A DNA stretch of 64,000 bases from Tillus elongatus. Lineage: Eukaryota; Arthropoda; Insecta; Coleoptera; Cleridae. How positions within the stretch are numbered: position 1 is the stretch's first letter; each line of letters starts with the position of its first letter. The notes under the pieces were generated by a model. The model made no database searches. It saw nothing but the letters and a program-made list of their open reading frames with translations, and was not told where the DNA came from. The position numbers were made by a program, and so were the translations under genes. The DNA is taken from assembly GCA_964006375.1 (NCBI GenBank), contig OZ023266.1, positions 62,556,946-62,620,945 of the forward strand, given 5' to 3'. Shown one piece after another: positions 54,961 to 63,845 of this stretch.

Positions 54961-55574
54961 AATGGTTGATTTTTAGTCAATACTCCTTGTTTTTCTGTAT
55001 TAGCCTATAGAAAAGTAAAAATTAAATAAAATTTATCGAGTTATTTTAACTAAATTCATTTAAATTAAGCACGACGCATTATTTCCTGTAAATTAGAAGC
55101 AAGATTGGAAATCGATGTATTTTTAAAACTTCTTGGCGCATGCACAAAAAAACCGCCAGGCGAAGTTTTTGATATTTCCGTATTTGTTATGAACACTCTG
55201 TTTAGGATATGCGGATGGTATTCTGTGAATTGATACACTATGTGATTTTACTCCATTGACAATCTAATGTTTCCAAGACACAAGGCACTCTCTAAAAGTC
55301 GTTTTTTTTTTCATTTTTTGCACTCAAGCTGTGGACACTCGGTATAAGTTACAGATTTCAAACTTACAGGCTACAGATGTGCCTAAGCCGATAGAGATAT
55401 TTGTCTTTTTCGTAAAAAAATGTCTAATATGCTTTAGTCATGTTTATTTGTTATCGTAGTAGGCTATGGAAAAATTAAATCTCAAATTAGTGCATACCAG
55501 GATGTAATTCTGTTGGAGTACTTTCCTTAAAACAAAATTTAAATCGGCCGAACCCTTATGAAATAATGAATTGA

Positions 55575-55578
<4 letters not shown>

Positions 55579-55646
<68 letters not shown>
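55579..55646. repeat. (TA)n microsatellite between mariner and PLE
   Basis: About 68 bp of TA. Confidence 0.97.
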
Positions 55647-55650
<4 letters not shown>

Positions 55651-55724
55651 ATGTTGCACTATACTGTAATCACTTTTAAATATATCTCAGACATAGACCA
55701 CACAGTAGCGATCATAGCCAGTAG

Positions 55725-55768
55725 CATACTGATATGAACCGGGACGGTTCGAAGTTGCACGACACGTA
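55725..55768 (+). ncRNA. Hammerhead motif (type 2) in left PLE repeat, damaged core
   Basis: CTGATAT replaces the expected CTGATGAT (one G lost). Helix II GAACC-GGGAC-GGTTC is perfect, but GAAG replaces GAAA, and the stem III palindrome is altered (TTGCAC). It aligns with the intact motif of the right repeat. Confidence 0.6.
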
Positions 55769-55919
55769 ACCAAATAACAAATCACTGAAAGTATAGCAAA
55801 CAAATAAAGTGTATATTTAAAAGTGATTATAGTGTAGTGCAACATTCCAAAAGATATAAAAGCCACACAAGGTAATAACGCACAAATAATTAACAACAAT
55901 AACGAATAACACGTGTACA

Positions 55920-57805
55920 GTGCGTGACTACAAGAAAATAGTGAAAAATTCCAGAAACATGAACACAACACAAGATAATAACACACAAAATAGCCAAAAT
56001 GACAGAGATAACATACATATAAACAGCAAATTATTCAAACATACGTATAGGAAGATATATTACAACAAAGCCAACATATATTTCAATAGAGAATGCTTAA
56101 GACACAAGATAACACCAAAATACGCTAAAATCGCTGTTCATAACCATACGAATACGGCCAAATACACCCAAACACAAGTAGAAAACCTATATATCACGAA
56201 CGAAATCAAACATTAATACAACAACATAACCACACATACAAGAAAATTATATAGACTATCTCTTATTAGCAAACTAGATGAAATATGACACATGGACACA
56301 AACATATAACAATATAATGAACAACATAAAATCCGATTATAAACACAAATTAGAGAAAATAAACAAAAACTACACAACCTTAAAAAGAACAACTAGATAA
56401 CCTAAGCATAACCACCACAACGCACCACATATTTCAGGATAGATTCATAAACATTACAGACACAAAATTCACAAAAGAAGAAAAAGAATTCATAGAAAAC
56501 AACATAAAAGCCAACTTTTCAGACACAAAAAAATCTACAATAGAGAACATAATAGTGGACACAAACAAGCAATAAACTCAATAAATAACCCAAACTTGGA
56601 ACCACTGAAAAACCAACTGGCAACAGAAATAAACAGAATTATTGACAAAACTAAATCAAAAAACACACACATGAAAAAATGATCAAACAAATAAGAAACA
56701 AAGTCAGAGATAACAACATAACAATAGCAAAAACAGATAAAAGCGACGCACTAATAGCAATAAAAACACAAGACTATATAGAAAAAGCAAACACATTCAT
56801 CTCAACAAACAAATGCAAAAAACGAAAACCCAACGAAAAAATTCCAAAATCAAATATTAAACATCATAAAAGAAACACAACACAATATTCGACCAAAAAA
56901 TAACACATTATTATAATAACCTTAAAGCACCACCAAAGACAGGAATAATAAAAATACACAAAACGGGATACCCAATAAGACCACTCATCAACTTCAAAGA
57001 TGCACCGTCATCCAAAATAGCAAAAGAGATAGACCAAGTACTAAAACAAGAAATAAAACTAGAAAATAAATTTAACATAAAAACCTCCATAGAACCATGT
57101 ATAAATTAGAAAACATAAACAAAAGCACAAGACTCGCCTCATTCGACATAACACATATGTACACCAATATACCAATTAACAAAACCACAAATATAATGGA
57201 AAATAAAATGCAAAAAACAACAAAAAAGAACAAATCAACGAAATATTAAACATCATATTGAAACAAAGTTACTTTGAATTCAACGGAGAATACTACATCC
57301 AAGAAGACGGACTACCAATGGGATCTCCATTATCAAACATCATGGCAGAAATATACAACAATTAGAAGACAAAATCAACACCATCATAAAAGAAACAGAC
57401 CCAAACATCGAATGGATAAGATACGTTGATGACATATTAATAATATATGACAATCAAAAAACCAACATAGACAATATCCTCGACAAAATAAACCAATTCA
57501 ACATAAAATTTACAATAGAAAAAGAATCAAACAACACCATAAACTTCCTAGACTTAACACTAGTCAGAAAAGAAAACCAGATTGAATACAAAATATACAG
57601 AAAACCTACACAAGCAGACATCACAATACCTAAACAATCAATACACCCGCACACACACACACACCCAAAATGGCCGCATACAGATAATTAATGAACAGAA
57701 TGCTAAATGTGCCACTCCATGATAACGAACGAGAAAAGGAATACAACATCATAATACAAATAGCACAAGGATACAACAAGAATACAATAGAAAAGCTAAT
57801 AAAAT
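55920..57805 (+). pseudogene. Penelope-like reverse transcriptase
   Basis: The N-terminal frame (55920-56216) is basic, with KLFKHTYRKIYYNKANIYFN, like the N-terminal region of PLE proteins. After several frame breaks the RT core reads LKAPPKTGIIKIHKTGYPIR (about 56920), ASFDITHMYTNIPI (catalytic Asp, about 57139), DGLPMGSPLSNIMAEIY (about 57308) and IRYVDDILIIY (catalytic Asp pair at 57429-57434), then INFLDLTLV and IYRKPTQADI, and the thumb-like LMNRMLNVPLHDNEREKEY to about 57805. All catalytic aspartates survive. At least five frame breaks exist. The frame runs into the right terminal repeat without an endonuclease. Confidence 0.85.
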
Positions 57806-57853
57806 AAATCAAAAAACAAACAAATCAACAAAACCGAAAACGAAACACCAGAA

Positions 57854-57898
57854 ACGTGCTGATGATGCACCAGGACGGTTCGAAACTGCAGTCCACGT
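57854..57898 (+). ncRNA. Hammerhead ribozyme (type 2), intact core
   Basis: Helix I ACGTG (57854-57858) pairs with CACGT (57894-57898). CTGATGA 57859-57865, one extra T 57866, helix II GCACC/GGTTC (one mismatch) with AGGAC loop, GAAA 57882-57885, stem III CTGCAG (a self-complementary six-mer, as in dimer-active PLE hammerheads), then UC with cleavage predicted after C57893. Confidence 0.78.
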
Positions 57899-57939
57899 AA
57901 CCAAATAACAAATCACTGAAAGTACAGCAAACAAATAAA

Positions 57940-57946
<7 letters not shown>

Positions 57947-58021
<75 letters not shown>
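57947..58021. repeat. (TA)n microsatellite right of the PLE
   Basis: About 75 bp of TA. Confidence 0.97.
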
Positions 58022-58025
<4 letters not shown>

Positions 58026-58060
58026 TGTTTCACTGTTAGTGGCGACAATTCATTATTTCA
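58022..58060 (+). repeat. Solo terminus of the 52.9-kb mariner family
   Basis: AGTGTGTTTCACTGTTAGTG followed by GCGACAATTCATTATTTCA matches the outer 39 bp of the TIR at 52897. No transposon body follows. Confidence 0.65.
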
Positions 58061-58084
58061 TTATTTGTTTGCTGTACTTTCGGT

Positions 58085-58205
58085 TACTTGGTATTTGTTT
58101 ACGTGGACTGCAGTTTCGAACCTTCCTGGTTCATCATCGGCAGTAGTAGCGTGCTGATGATGAACCAGGAAGGTGCGAAACTGCAGTTCACGCAAACAAA
58201 TAAAG
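58085..58205. ncRNA. Head-to-head type 2 hammerhead motifs
   Basis: Plus copy: helix I GCGTG (58149-58153) with CACGC (58189-58193), CTGATGA 58154-58160, one extra T, helix II GAACC/GGTGC, GAAA 58177-58180, CTGCAG stem III, cleavage after UU at 58188. Minus copy (about 58140-58101): CCGATGA, perfect helix II GAACC/GGTTC, GAAA, CTGCAG, GUC, but helix I is lost at the inversion junction. The plus copy differs from the motif at 57854 by a paired A-T to G-C change in helix I. Confidence 0.75.
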
Positions 58206-58207
58206 TG

Positions 58208-58355
<148 letters not shown>

Positions 58356-58396
58356 TAGATAGTGGGACACCTGGGACCATCCCCTCCACTTTTTAC

Positions 58397-58427
58397 TGCG
58401 CATGCGCGTGACGTCATGCGCATGCGC
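58397..58427. promoter_or_regulatory. Palindromic NRF-1-like / CRE / NRF-1-like cluster
   Basis: TGCGCATGCGC (58397-58407), TGACGTCA (58409-58416) and TGCGCATGCGC (58417-58427) form a 31-bp near-palindrome. The outer sites match the NRF-1 consensus and the centre is a perfect CRE/ATF site. Function in this organism is inference. Confidence 0.5.
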
Positions 58428-58592
58428 TGACCTGCGCAGACCTGTGACAGTTGACAGCTGACCTGTCAGATTTGACAGGTGTCAAATGTCACTGACCTGA
58501 CAGCTGTCAGCTGTCAGCTAACCTGACAGCTGTCAACGTCAGCTGTCACCTGACCTGACATGTGTCAACGTCAAATGTCACCTGACCTGTCA

Positions 58593-58785
58593 GATGACGT
58601 CACAAGCATTCCAAGATGGCTGACCTGTCATAGACAGTCGCAACCCGGGTTCTCTCTATGGAACTAACCTGAGATGACGTCACAAGCATTCCAAGATGGC
58701 TGACCTGTCATAGACAGTTGCAACCCGGGTTCTCTCTATGGAACTAACCTGAGATGACGTCACAAGCATTCCAAGATGTCTGACC
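58593..58785. repeat. 80-bp tandem repeat, 2.4 copies
   Basis: Units start GATGACGTCACAAGCATTCC at 58593, 58673 and 58753. The first two are almost identical and the third is cut short. Each unit carries a TGACGTCA site. Confidence 0.9.
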
Positions 58786-58840
58786 TGTGTGTCCATAGAT
58801 ATCTACAAGTCAGGTTAGCTCTCCATGTGTGTTTGTCTGA

Positions 58841-59013
58841 TTGTTTAGTAAGGTTATGTATTTGTTTATTAAGGTTATGTTCGCTCACGTGTCATCTGTT
58901 TGTTTATTAAGGTTATGTTTGTATTTGTTTATTAAGGTTATGTCATGTGTGTGTTGATTACCATGCATCTGTTTGTTTATTAAGGTTATGTATTTTGTTT
59001 ATTAAGGTTAGGT
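58841..59013 (+). repeat. Short interspersed iterons TTTATTAAGGTTATG
   Basis: Six copies or near copies of TTTGTTTATTAAGGTTATGT at irregular spacing (about 58841, 58861, 58894, 58924, 58970 and 58994). The last reads AAGGTTAGGTG. Confidence 0.7.
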
Positions 59014-59152
59014 GTTCGTAAACACAGCTGTTTGGTTTGTTTATTGTGTTGTTGTTGTTAAGGTGTATTGAAGTTTGTTAGGGTATTTCGTTTTTGGCGG
59101 GAAATTTGAATTTGTTTGAAAATTTCTGTCTGTTGTGTCCAGAGATATGACT

Positions 59153-59217
59153 CATCGAGCTAGAGAATATTCTATTTGTAAAGTTGTAGAGTGTAGAGAA
59201 TATTCTCTAGCTCGATG
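59153..59217. repeat. Inverted repeat with heat-shock-like cores
   Basis: CATCGAGCTAGAGAATATTC (from 59153) pairs with its complement ending at 59217 around a loop of about 20 nt. Each arm contains AGAATATTCT, which matches the nGAAnnTTCn unit. Confidence 0.75.
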
Positions 59218-59346
59218 GGAGACATCTGTTGGACACAGTCATTCGGTTTAGTCACACACACATACATATATGAGGAAGATATATTGAGCGGGTAATTTGA
59301 AATTTTGAATTTAATTTGAAATATGATTTTTGAAAGAAAAGCATTC

Positions 59347-59427
59347 GCCAGAAATTAGATTTGAACCCCCAACCATACAACTTACTAAGATATGCAAACG
59401 TCGCTAAACCGATTATGCTATTCAGAC
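59347..59427 (-). tRNA. tRNA-like segment, probably degenerate
   Basis: Minus strand holds a box A match TAGCATAATCGG (59420-59409) and a box B match GGTTCAAATCT (59367-59357) at tRNA-like spacing. The acceptor arms do not pair well and the anticodon arm is unclear, so this is more likely a tRNA relic or tRNA-derived repeat than a working gene. Confidence 0.3.
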
Positions 59428-59746
59428 ATACGATGAAAGTTTGTTATCAGTGGGTATATATATAAAACAAAAACCTGTTACATAAAACGAGTTTATGAGG
59501 CTGCTGAGTTTGTGTGTGTAGGCAGGGGGTGTATCTCTATTACATTCCAATTGAATAATAGGAACTGTAATGTTAAAAACAATTGTTTATTTATAGTAAA
59601 AAGAAATTTAAAACACGTACCAATTTACCTATCTAATATCATTTAATAACAAAAAACGTTTGAAGTAAACTATATCAATAAGAAAAACGTATTTACATCT
59701 AGATATGTTAATGAGTTTATTTTAATAGCGCAATAAAACTCGGGGA

Positions 59747-59777
59747 CTTGGTTTTATTGCCGGCGTGTTTGTTTATG
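59747..59777. terminator. Hairpin with AATAAA on both strands
   Basis: GCAATAAAACTC and GGTTTTATTGC form an inverted repeat with polyadenylation-like motifs on each strand. No gene end adjoins it, so its role is unclear. Confidence 0.3.
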
Positions 59778-60111
59778 TTAGTGTTTGTATTTTGAATGAA
59801 TGAATCTAAATTTATATAGGGAGTGATCAAAAACACACAGTGTAACAAAACTCAATTTAAAACAACTAAATTAAACTTTGATATACGAGGATTGTTTGAT
59901 AAGTATTGTTTGTATGTAAACATAAATAATATAATAGTATACTTACATACAGCAAGAGACGTCATACTTGTTTCACGGCTTAGTACACACTAACGTATGT
60001 TGAGGTCTTGAATGGGGCCCCGTTATAGAAATAACACAGTTGTTTAATGACATTCACTTGAACCAAACAAAACATATAGACGCTGTTGTTGATTGTTAAC
60101 ACACACACACA

Positions 60112-60277
60112 CACACACGTCATGACAGCTCGAAGTCTTTACTTAGACTGACAGAGCTGTGTAATAAAAGACAGACAATTGATTGCCCAACAAGTATCTT
60201 AGATAATCTTGTTTGAGCTTGTACAGCTGTTTAACACACACGTCATGACAGCTCGAAGTCTTTGCTTAGACTGACAG
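60112..60277. repeat. Direct repeat of about 43 bp
   Basis: CACGTCATGACAGCTCGAAG followed by TCTTTACTTAGACTGACAG at about 60112-60155 recurs at about 60234-60277 with one substitution. Confidence 0.85.
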
Positions 60278-60339
60278 ACAGAAAGGGGTTAATAAAAATG
60301 CAACAAAATAAAAATAAAACAACTGTTTTACATACAATA

Positions 60340-60352
60340 AAAATTTATTAGG
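60340..60352 (-). terminator. Polyadenylation signal of the capsid gene
   Basis: AATAAA on the minus strand (plus TTTATT, about 60346-60351) lies about 45 bp beyond the capsid stop codon. Confidence 0.5.
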
Positions 60353-60396
60353 ATTAATTAAGTTGTACATATTGATACATAAATGACATACAATTA

Positions 60397-61602
60397 TTAC
60401 ATAATGGCTCTAACGATGCCCGTTAGAGGTTTATATTCCATTACACTGTCATGAATAACCAGACAATAAACACGAGTATTTTTTGGGAAGTTGGCGTGAC
60501 TCATAAACTCCACCTTAATGTCCACCGTTGAAGACTTGATTGACTCGTTCTGGTGCTGACAGTCAATCACAAATAGAGCTCTGTCTTTAAACTCGTCATA
60601 ATTCAAGATAGGCTCCGACATGTTTTTATAACAGAAGCTTTTTTGAAAATCTGTATACATGTTATAGGCTTTTGCATATTTCGATTTCTCAAAATCCATA
60701 TTCATAGATTCATAAGGGTAGCATTCTGAATTTAGAAACACTCGAAGGTCCATCATACCAATGTTATCGAAATAGTCTGACCTCTTCTTCACGTTATCCT
60801 TACGATCTGTTTGAAATGCTATAATCACATATCGAGGTCTTTCCAAGTTGGTTGCAGTTTTAACAGCCCACACATCTCTGTTGATATCTCTGAGTGCTGG
60901 TAACTCGTATATGTCCCATTTGCGGTATGCGAGAAATATAGAGGTGTCTTTGGCTATTTTATCCATCAGTTCCAATTTCATTTTATCATTGGGAAAGACA
61001 TGTTTTACCTTTAAAAACATATTGGTTACGGTAATTTTTGCTCGTGCCGTACCTGTGCTGTAATAGCCATTGGAATCGTTTCGACTTCTTGTAAAGCGGA
61101 AAGTATGTTTGCCACAGAGAACTCCTTTGAAATGATGAAAGAAACTGAAGAGGAACCAGACAGGTATGAGCATGTGAAACTTGTTATCATTTAAGGTGAT
61201 GTGCTCCGACGACACATTCAGACCGGCGTTGCTAAGAGATTGGGCTTCATTCTTACTGAACGATAGCAGACTTTTGATGATGGTTGTGGTGTATGGGTCT
61301 CGCACTCGTTCCACTTCCTTGTTATTTAACTCATAGGTCATTGATTCAAACAGAGCTGCTCCTCCATTATTTGACAGATAACAAGCACCAGTGGCATTTT
61401 GGATTGCTACAGGTTCCAGAGCACCTTCGATTATTAGAGCTGACTCGGCCAGACATACGAACGCATCTTGTTGGTTGATGGCTATTTCAATTTCATCGCT
61501 GTTACCAAACGATTTAGTTGGTGAATAGTAAGAGCGCAGCTCTTCTCGATCGATGCCATCATCAAACACGGGTTCTTTGAATATTTCTAGTTTTGACGAC
61601 AT
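60397..61602 (-). CDS. Double jelly-roll major capsid-like protein
   Basis: 401 aa from MSSKLEIFKEPVF at 61602. An in-frame ATG 31 codons upstream is less likely because a TATAAAAG box lies at 61706-61699, right over that extension. The protein belongs to a group I recognise in many arthropod genomes as double jelly-roll-like domain proteins, built from two beta-sandwich domains that would form trimeric capsomers. Visible blocks include AFVCLAESALIIEGALEP, GGAALFESMTYELNNKEVER, PVWFLFSFFHHFKGV, RNDSNGYYSTG and a C-terminal VYCLVIHDSVMEYKPLTG. The frame is intact. It is the most distal of three minus-strand virion genes, 122 bp after the penton-like gene. Fold assignment is by family memory, not by structure prediction. 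Confidence 0.82.
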   Translation of the reverse strand: MSSKLEIFKEPVFDDGIDREELRSYYSPTKSFGNSDEIEIAINQQDAFVCLAESALIIEGALEPVAIQNATGACYLSNNGGAALFESMTYELNNKEVERVRDPYTTTIIKSLLSFSKNEAQSLSNAGLNVSSEHITLNDNKFHMLIPVWFLFSFFHHFKGVLCGKHTFRFTRSRNDSNGYYSTGTARAKITVTNMFLKVKHVFPNDKMKLELMDKIAKDTSIFLAYRKWDIYELPALRDINRDVWAVKTATNLERPRYVIIAFQTDRKDNVKKRSDYFDNIGMMDLRVFLNSECYPYESMNMDFEKSKYAKAYNMYTDFQKSFCYKNMSEPILNYDEFKDRALFVIDCQHQNESIKSSTVDIKVEFMSHANFPKNTRVYCLVIHDSVMEYKPLTGIVRAIM

Positions 61603-61698
61603 GATAACCCAGGCTTTGCAGGAACTCAATATTATCGGGACGAAGCGTACCCTTTGACGTGTCTGACTCAACTGAATTTGATGTGGTAGATGCACTTG

Positions 61699-61706
61699 CT
61701 TTTATA
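61699..61706 (-). promoter_or_regulatory. TATA box of the capsid gene
   Basis: TATAAAAG on the minus strand, about 97 nt before the chosen ATG and inside the 122-bp gap after the penton-like gene. Confidence 0.5.
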
Positions 61707-61724
61707 TCCTTGAAGACCAACATA

Positions 61725-62435
61725 CTAAGCAACTTTTATAAGTTTCAAGCGAACAGACACCTCTTCACCTTGAAAGTTGACAGGAACTGAATCTTGGTCG
61801 ACGATGTCGATGCTTATATTGGAAATCTCTTGCTTGTTCACCGGTAAGTAAATTAAATTTTTAGGTTCTATGTCGATTGCGTAGCCAGGATCAACCATCG
61901 GAGCAAACTCATACAGCGTATGTGAGGGTTGTCCGTTATAATAGGAACCAGACACAATATTGGTTTCGATGCGAATCTGTCTAACATCCACTATATCAAC
62001 AGGTAAATCAGATTCATAAAAGGTGTCCGGCTGAAGAACTTGTTTTGAAAAGCCCAACATTCGCCCAATCGAACCATCAAATTCAAAACTGACATTTGTA
62101 TAACACTTTAGTCTGCATTTGATGGTGTTCGGATTAGGTCTCAGAATCAGAGCCTGTTGCTTTTGTTCGTGTGTTGCTGTAGCACCAACAAGTTCATTTT
62201 GAAGTAACTCTTCCAAGTGTGTTATTTCATAAGCACCGGTGGGTATCGTGATGGTTCGCCAACCGGTTCCTTCTTTTACATGAAATTTGTTTTTACCTTC
62301 ATAGATGTTGGGTATGTTGTTGTAGGTGTGAAAGCCTATCAAGGCAACAGCATAATTACCATCCAAAACAATTGGTGGATGGTAGTCTGACGACAGATGG
62401 GAGCTGCGGTCTTTCAACACAAAGGTGTGCGCCAT
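61725..62435 (-). CDS. Penton / minor capsid-like protein (single jelly roll)
   Basis: 236 aa, intact, from MAHTFVLKDRSS. Beta-rich throughout, with YAVALIGFHTYNNIPNI, ITIPTGAYEITHLEELLQNE, SIGRMLGFSKQVLQP and a C-terminal SIDIVDQDSVPVNFQGEEVS followed by VRLKLIK. The motif order, Ile-x-Asp...Gly-Glu near the end, is shared by proteins neighbouring double jelly-roll capsid genes in Polinton/adintovirus-like elements, where they act as the pentameric vertex protein. It starts 32 bp after the end of the upstream minor gene. The same-strand arrangement suggests coordinated late expression. Confidence 0.72.
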   Translation of the reverse strand: MAHTFVLKDRSSHLSSDYHPPIVLDGNYAVALIGFHTYNNIPNIYEGKNKFHVKEGTGWRTITIPTGAYEITHLEELLQNELVGATATHEQKQQALILRPNPNTIKCRLKCYTNVSFEFDGSIGRMLGFSKQVLQPDTFYESDLPVDIVDVRQIRIETNIVSGSYYNGQPSHTLYEFAPMVDPGYAIDIEPKNLIYLPVNKQEISNISIDIVDQDSVPVNFQGEEVSVRLKLIKVA

Positions 62436-62467
62436 GACTGATACACACAGGCTACTGTTTCAGTCTT

Positions 62468-62977
62468 TTATTGCATTGGTTTTTGCAGATACAACCCATA
62501 ACCGTAGCGCTGTTTCTTGAGATACATGCCTTTGCCCAGTCTCTTGCATTTTGGCTTAAATTTCAAGCCACTCCCTCTCCTACCCATCGCGATGGCTTCC
62601 ATTGTTTTGTTGTGTCGTTCTTCCTCCTCTAGTTTCTGTTTCGCAGACTTGGCATCGTTCACGGCTTTGGCAATACCTGCAGCACCGCCACCCAGAGCTC
62701 CTAGTGCTGACAGCCCACCAAATATAAGAGGCAACAACGGAAGGAAGCCTCCACTTTTAGGTATTGGAATAACTCGAGGTTTCTGCACATTCTTACGTCC
62801 ACCAATGTTTCTAACGATTGTATGAGCTATATCAAACACGGCGTTCGCTGTTGGAATAAGGTTTCTATCTTTTATAACTTCCTCAATCAGACTTAGTATG
62901 TTTTTAAAGGGAACCTTCTTCTTTGGCTTCGAGTTGATTACATAAAACCCCTCATCAAGTTTTCTGTTAACTTTCAT
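62468..62977 (-). CDS. Basic minor virion protein with hydrophobic Gly/Ala segment
   Basis: 169 aa, intact. Basic N-terminus (residues 1-25), an amphipathic region, then a hydrophobic Gly/Ala/Leu segment at about residues 76-105 (GGFLPLLPLIFGGLSALGAL), a short charged helix (KQKLEEEERHNKTMEAI), and a basic C-terminal tail with two G-x-Y-L repeats (GKGMYLKK and GYGLYLQK). Comparable small proteins accompany capsid genes of adintovirus-like elements and are thought to resemble adenovirus core or membrane-active minor proteins. This function is inference. Its stop codon overlaps an AATAAA signal (ATGCAATAAAAG). Confidence 0.62.
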   Translation of the reverse strand: MKVNRKLDEGFYVINSKPKKKVPFKNILSLIEEVIKDRNLIPTANAVFDIAHTIVRNIGGRKNVQKPRVIPIPKSGGFLPLLPLIFGGLSALGALGGGAAGIAKAVNDAKSAKQKLEEEERHNKTMEAIAMGRRGSGLKFKPKCKRLGKGMYLKKQRYGYGLYLQKPMQ

Positions 62978-63133
62978 GGTGTTTGTAACGCTAGCAACGT
63001 TTCAGCAAAACCTGTATCTGTCTTTGTTAATAACAACCCTCACTCTGTGACACCAACATGCATACTGACTGGGTGTCTCACTTGCATTCATATATATACA
63101 CACCCAAAAAAATATAGTTTAGTTTAAGTTAAG
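62978..63133. promoter_or_regulatory. Divergent promoter between minor virion gene and ATPase
   Basis: A 156-bp interval between ATGs on opposite strands. It holds CATATATATACACAC near 63088-63103, usable as a TATA element on either strand, and AAAAATATAGTTTAGTTTAA before the ATPase start. It suits coordinated expression of the capsid set and the packaging motor. Confidence 0.5.
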
Positions 63134-63829
63134 ATGCGTACCAGCAAACACGCTTCTGCCTTACCCATTACAAATATAGACGATGTTGTTACGGACACAG
63201 CTCAACAACAACTGAGGCATGGTCCTCTCTTTCCAAACACCGTTCGCTGTATCATATGTGGTCCGAGTGGTTGTGGTAAAACTAATGTCATGCTGAGTTT
63301 ATTGTTTGAAGCAAACGGTTTAAAATTTGATAACGTGTATGTGTATTCAAAGTCTCTGTATCAACCGAAATACAAGATGTTAAAGGAGGTGATGAATGCA
63401 ACAAAAGGTGTTGGTTACTATCCTTATAGAGAAAACGATGAAATATTAGATCCGGCAGATGCCAAGGACAACTCTGTGTTTATATTTGATGATGTAGCTT
63501 GTGACAAACAAGATAAAATAAGAGCATACTTCAGTATGGGCAGACATAAGAATATTGATTCATTCTATCTCTGTCAAACATATACACGAATACCCAAGCA
63601 TCTGGTACGTGACAACACCAATGTTATTGTGTTATTCAAGCAAGATGAAACCAATTTAAAACATGTGTACGACGATCATGTAACCACCGATATGGACTTT
63701 AAACAATTTAAAACTATCTGCCACCAATGCTGGAAAGATAATAAGTATGGTGTGTTGGTGATTGTGAAGGAAAACGATGTACACAAAGGTCGATATAGAA
63801 AAGGATTCGATAGATATATATTATTCTAA
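63134..63829 (+). CDS. A32-like DNA-packaging ATPase (FtsK-HerA type)
   Basis: 231 aa, intact. Walker A GPSGCGKT at residues 43-50, Walker B VFIFDD at 115-120, followed by a sensor-like Gln in YLCQTY (residue 148). Conserved surroundings include NVYVYSKSLYQPKYKML, MGRHKNIDSFYLCQTYTRIP and NVIVLFKQDETNLKHVYDDH. This combination is that of the genome-packaging ATPase of Polintons, adintoviruses and poxvirus A32 relatives, which pumps DNA into the preformed capsid. The length suits the short forms in Polintons. It is divergent from the virion genes. No frame damage is seen. Confidence 0.9.
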   Translation: MRTSKHASALPITNIDDVVTDTAQQQLRHGPLFPNTVRCIICGPSGCGKTNVMLSLLFEANGLKFDNVYVYSKSLYQPKYKMLKEVMNATKGVGYYPYRENDEILDPADAKDNSVFIFDDVACDKQDKIRAYFSMGRHKNIDSFYLCQTYTRIPKHLVRDNTNVIVLFKQDETNLKHVYDDHVTTDMDFKQFKTICHQCWKDNKYGVLVIVKENDVHKGRYRKGFDRYILF

Positions 63830-63845
63830 CAATGGTAGACAGGAC

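Larger units (their letters stand above)
52897..55573 (+). mobile_element. Tc1/mariner element with TIRs of about 400 bp, decayed
   Basis: Left TIR 52897-53344 begins CAGTGTGTTTCACTTTAAGT. The right TIR (about 55180-55573) is its imperfect reverse complement, lacking the outermost roughly 30 bp. Shared blocks include ATACCGTAACTTATACCGAG / CTCGGTATAAGTTACAG. The interior holds a broken transposase on the plus strand and an inserted head-to-head hammerhead pair at 53515-53716. Confidence 0.75.
55646..57950 (+). mobile_element. Penelope-like element with hammerhead-bearing direct repeats
   Basis: Direct repeats of about 80 bp (55736-55812 and 57867-57946), containing ACGGTTCGAA and ACGTAACCAAATAACAAATC, flank a broken RT gene in the manner of PLE pseudo-LTRs. 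Each begins within a hammerhead motif. The left one is additionally embedded in a 37-bp inverted repeat (55646-55683 with 55815-55851). No GIY-YIG coding region lies between the RT and the right repeat. A TA array flanks each side. Confidence 0.8.

Noticed and set aside
57454..57812. Minus-strand frames of 60-68 codons
   Set aside because: Antisense of the Penelope-like RT; hydrophobic composition is a by-product.
58841..59013. AAGGTTAGG-like motifs as telomeric repeat
   Set aside because: Insect telomere repeat is tandem TTAGG; here the motif is a spaced TTTATTAAGGTTATG with a single TTAGG-like variant.
59347..59427. A functional tRNA gene
   Set aside because: Acceptor and anticodon arms do not pair properly; kept only as a low-confidence tRNA-like segment.
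61603..61695. 31-residue N-terminal extension of the capsid protein
   Set aside because: A TATAAAAG box lies across the upstream ATG and the extension is of unlike composition; start at 61602 preferred.
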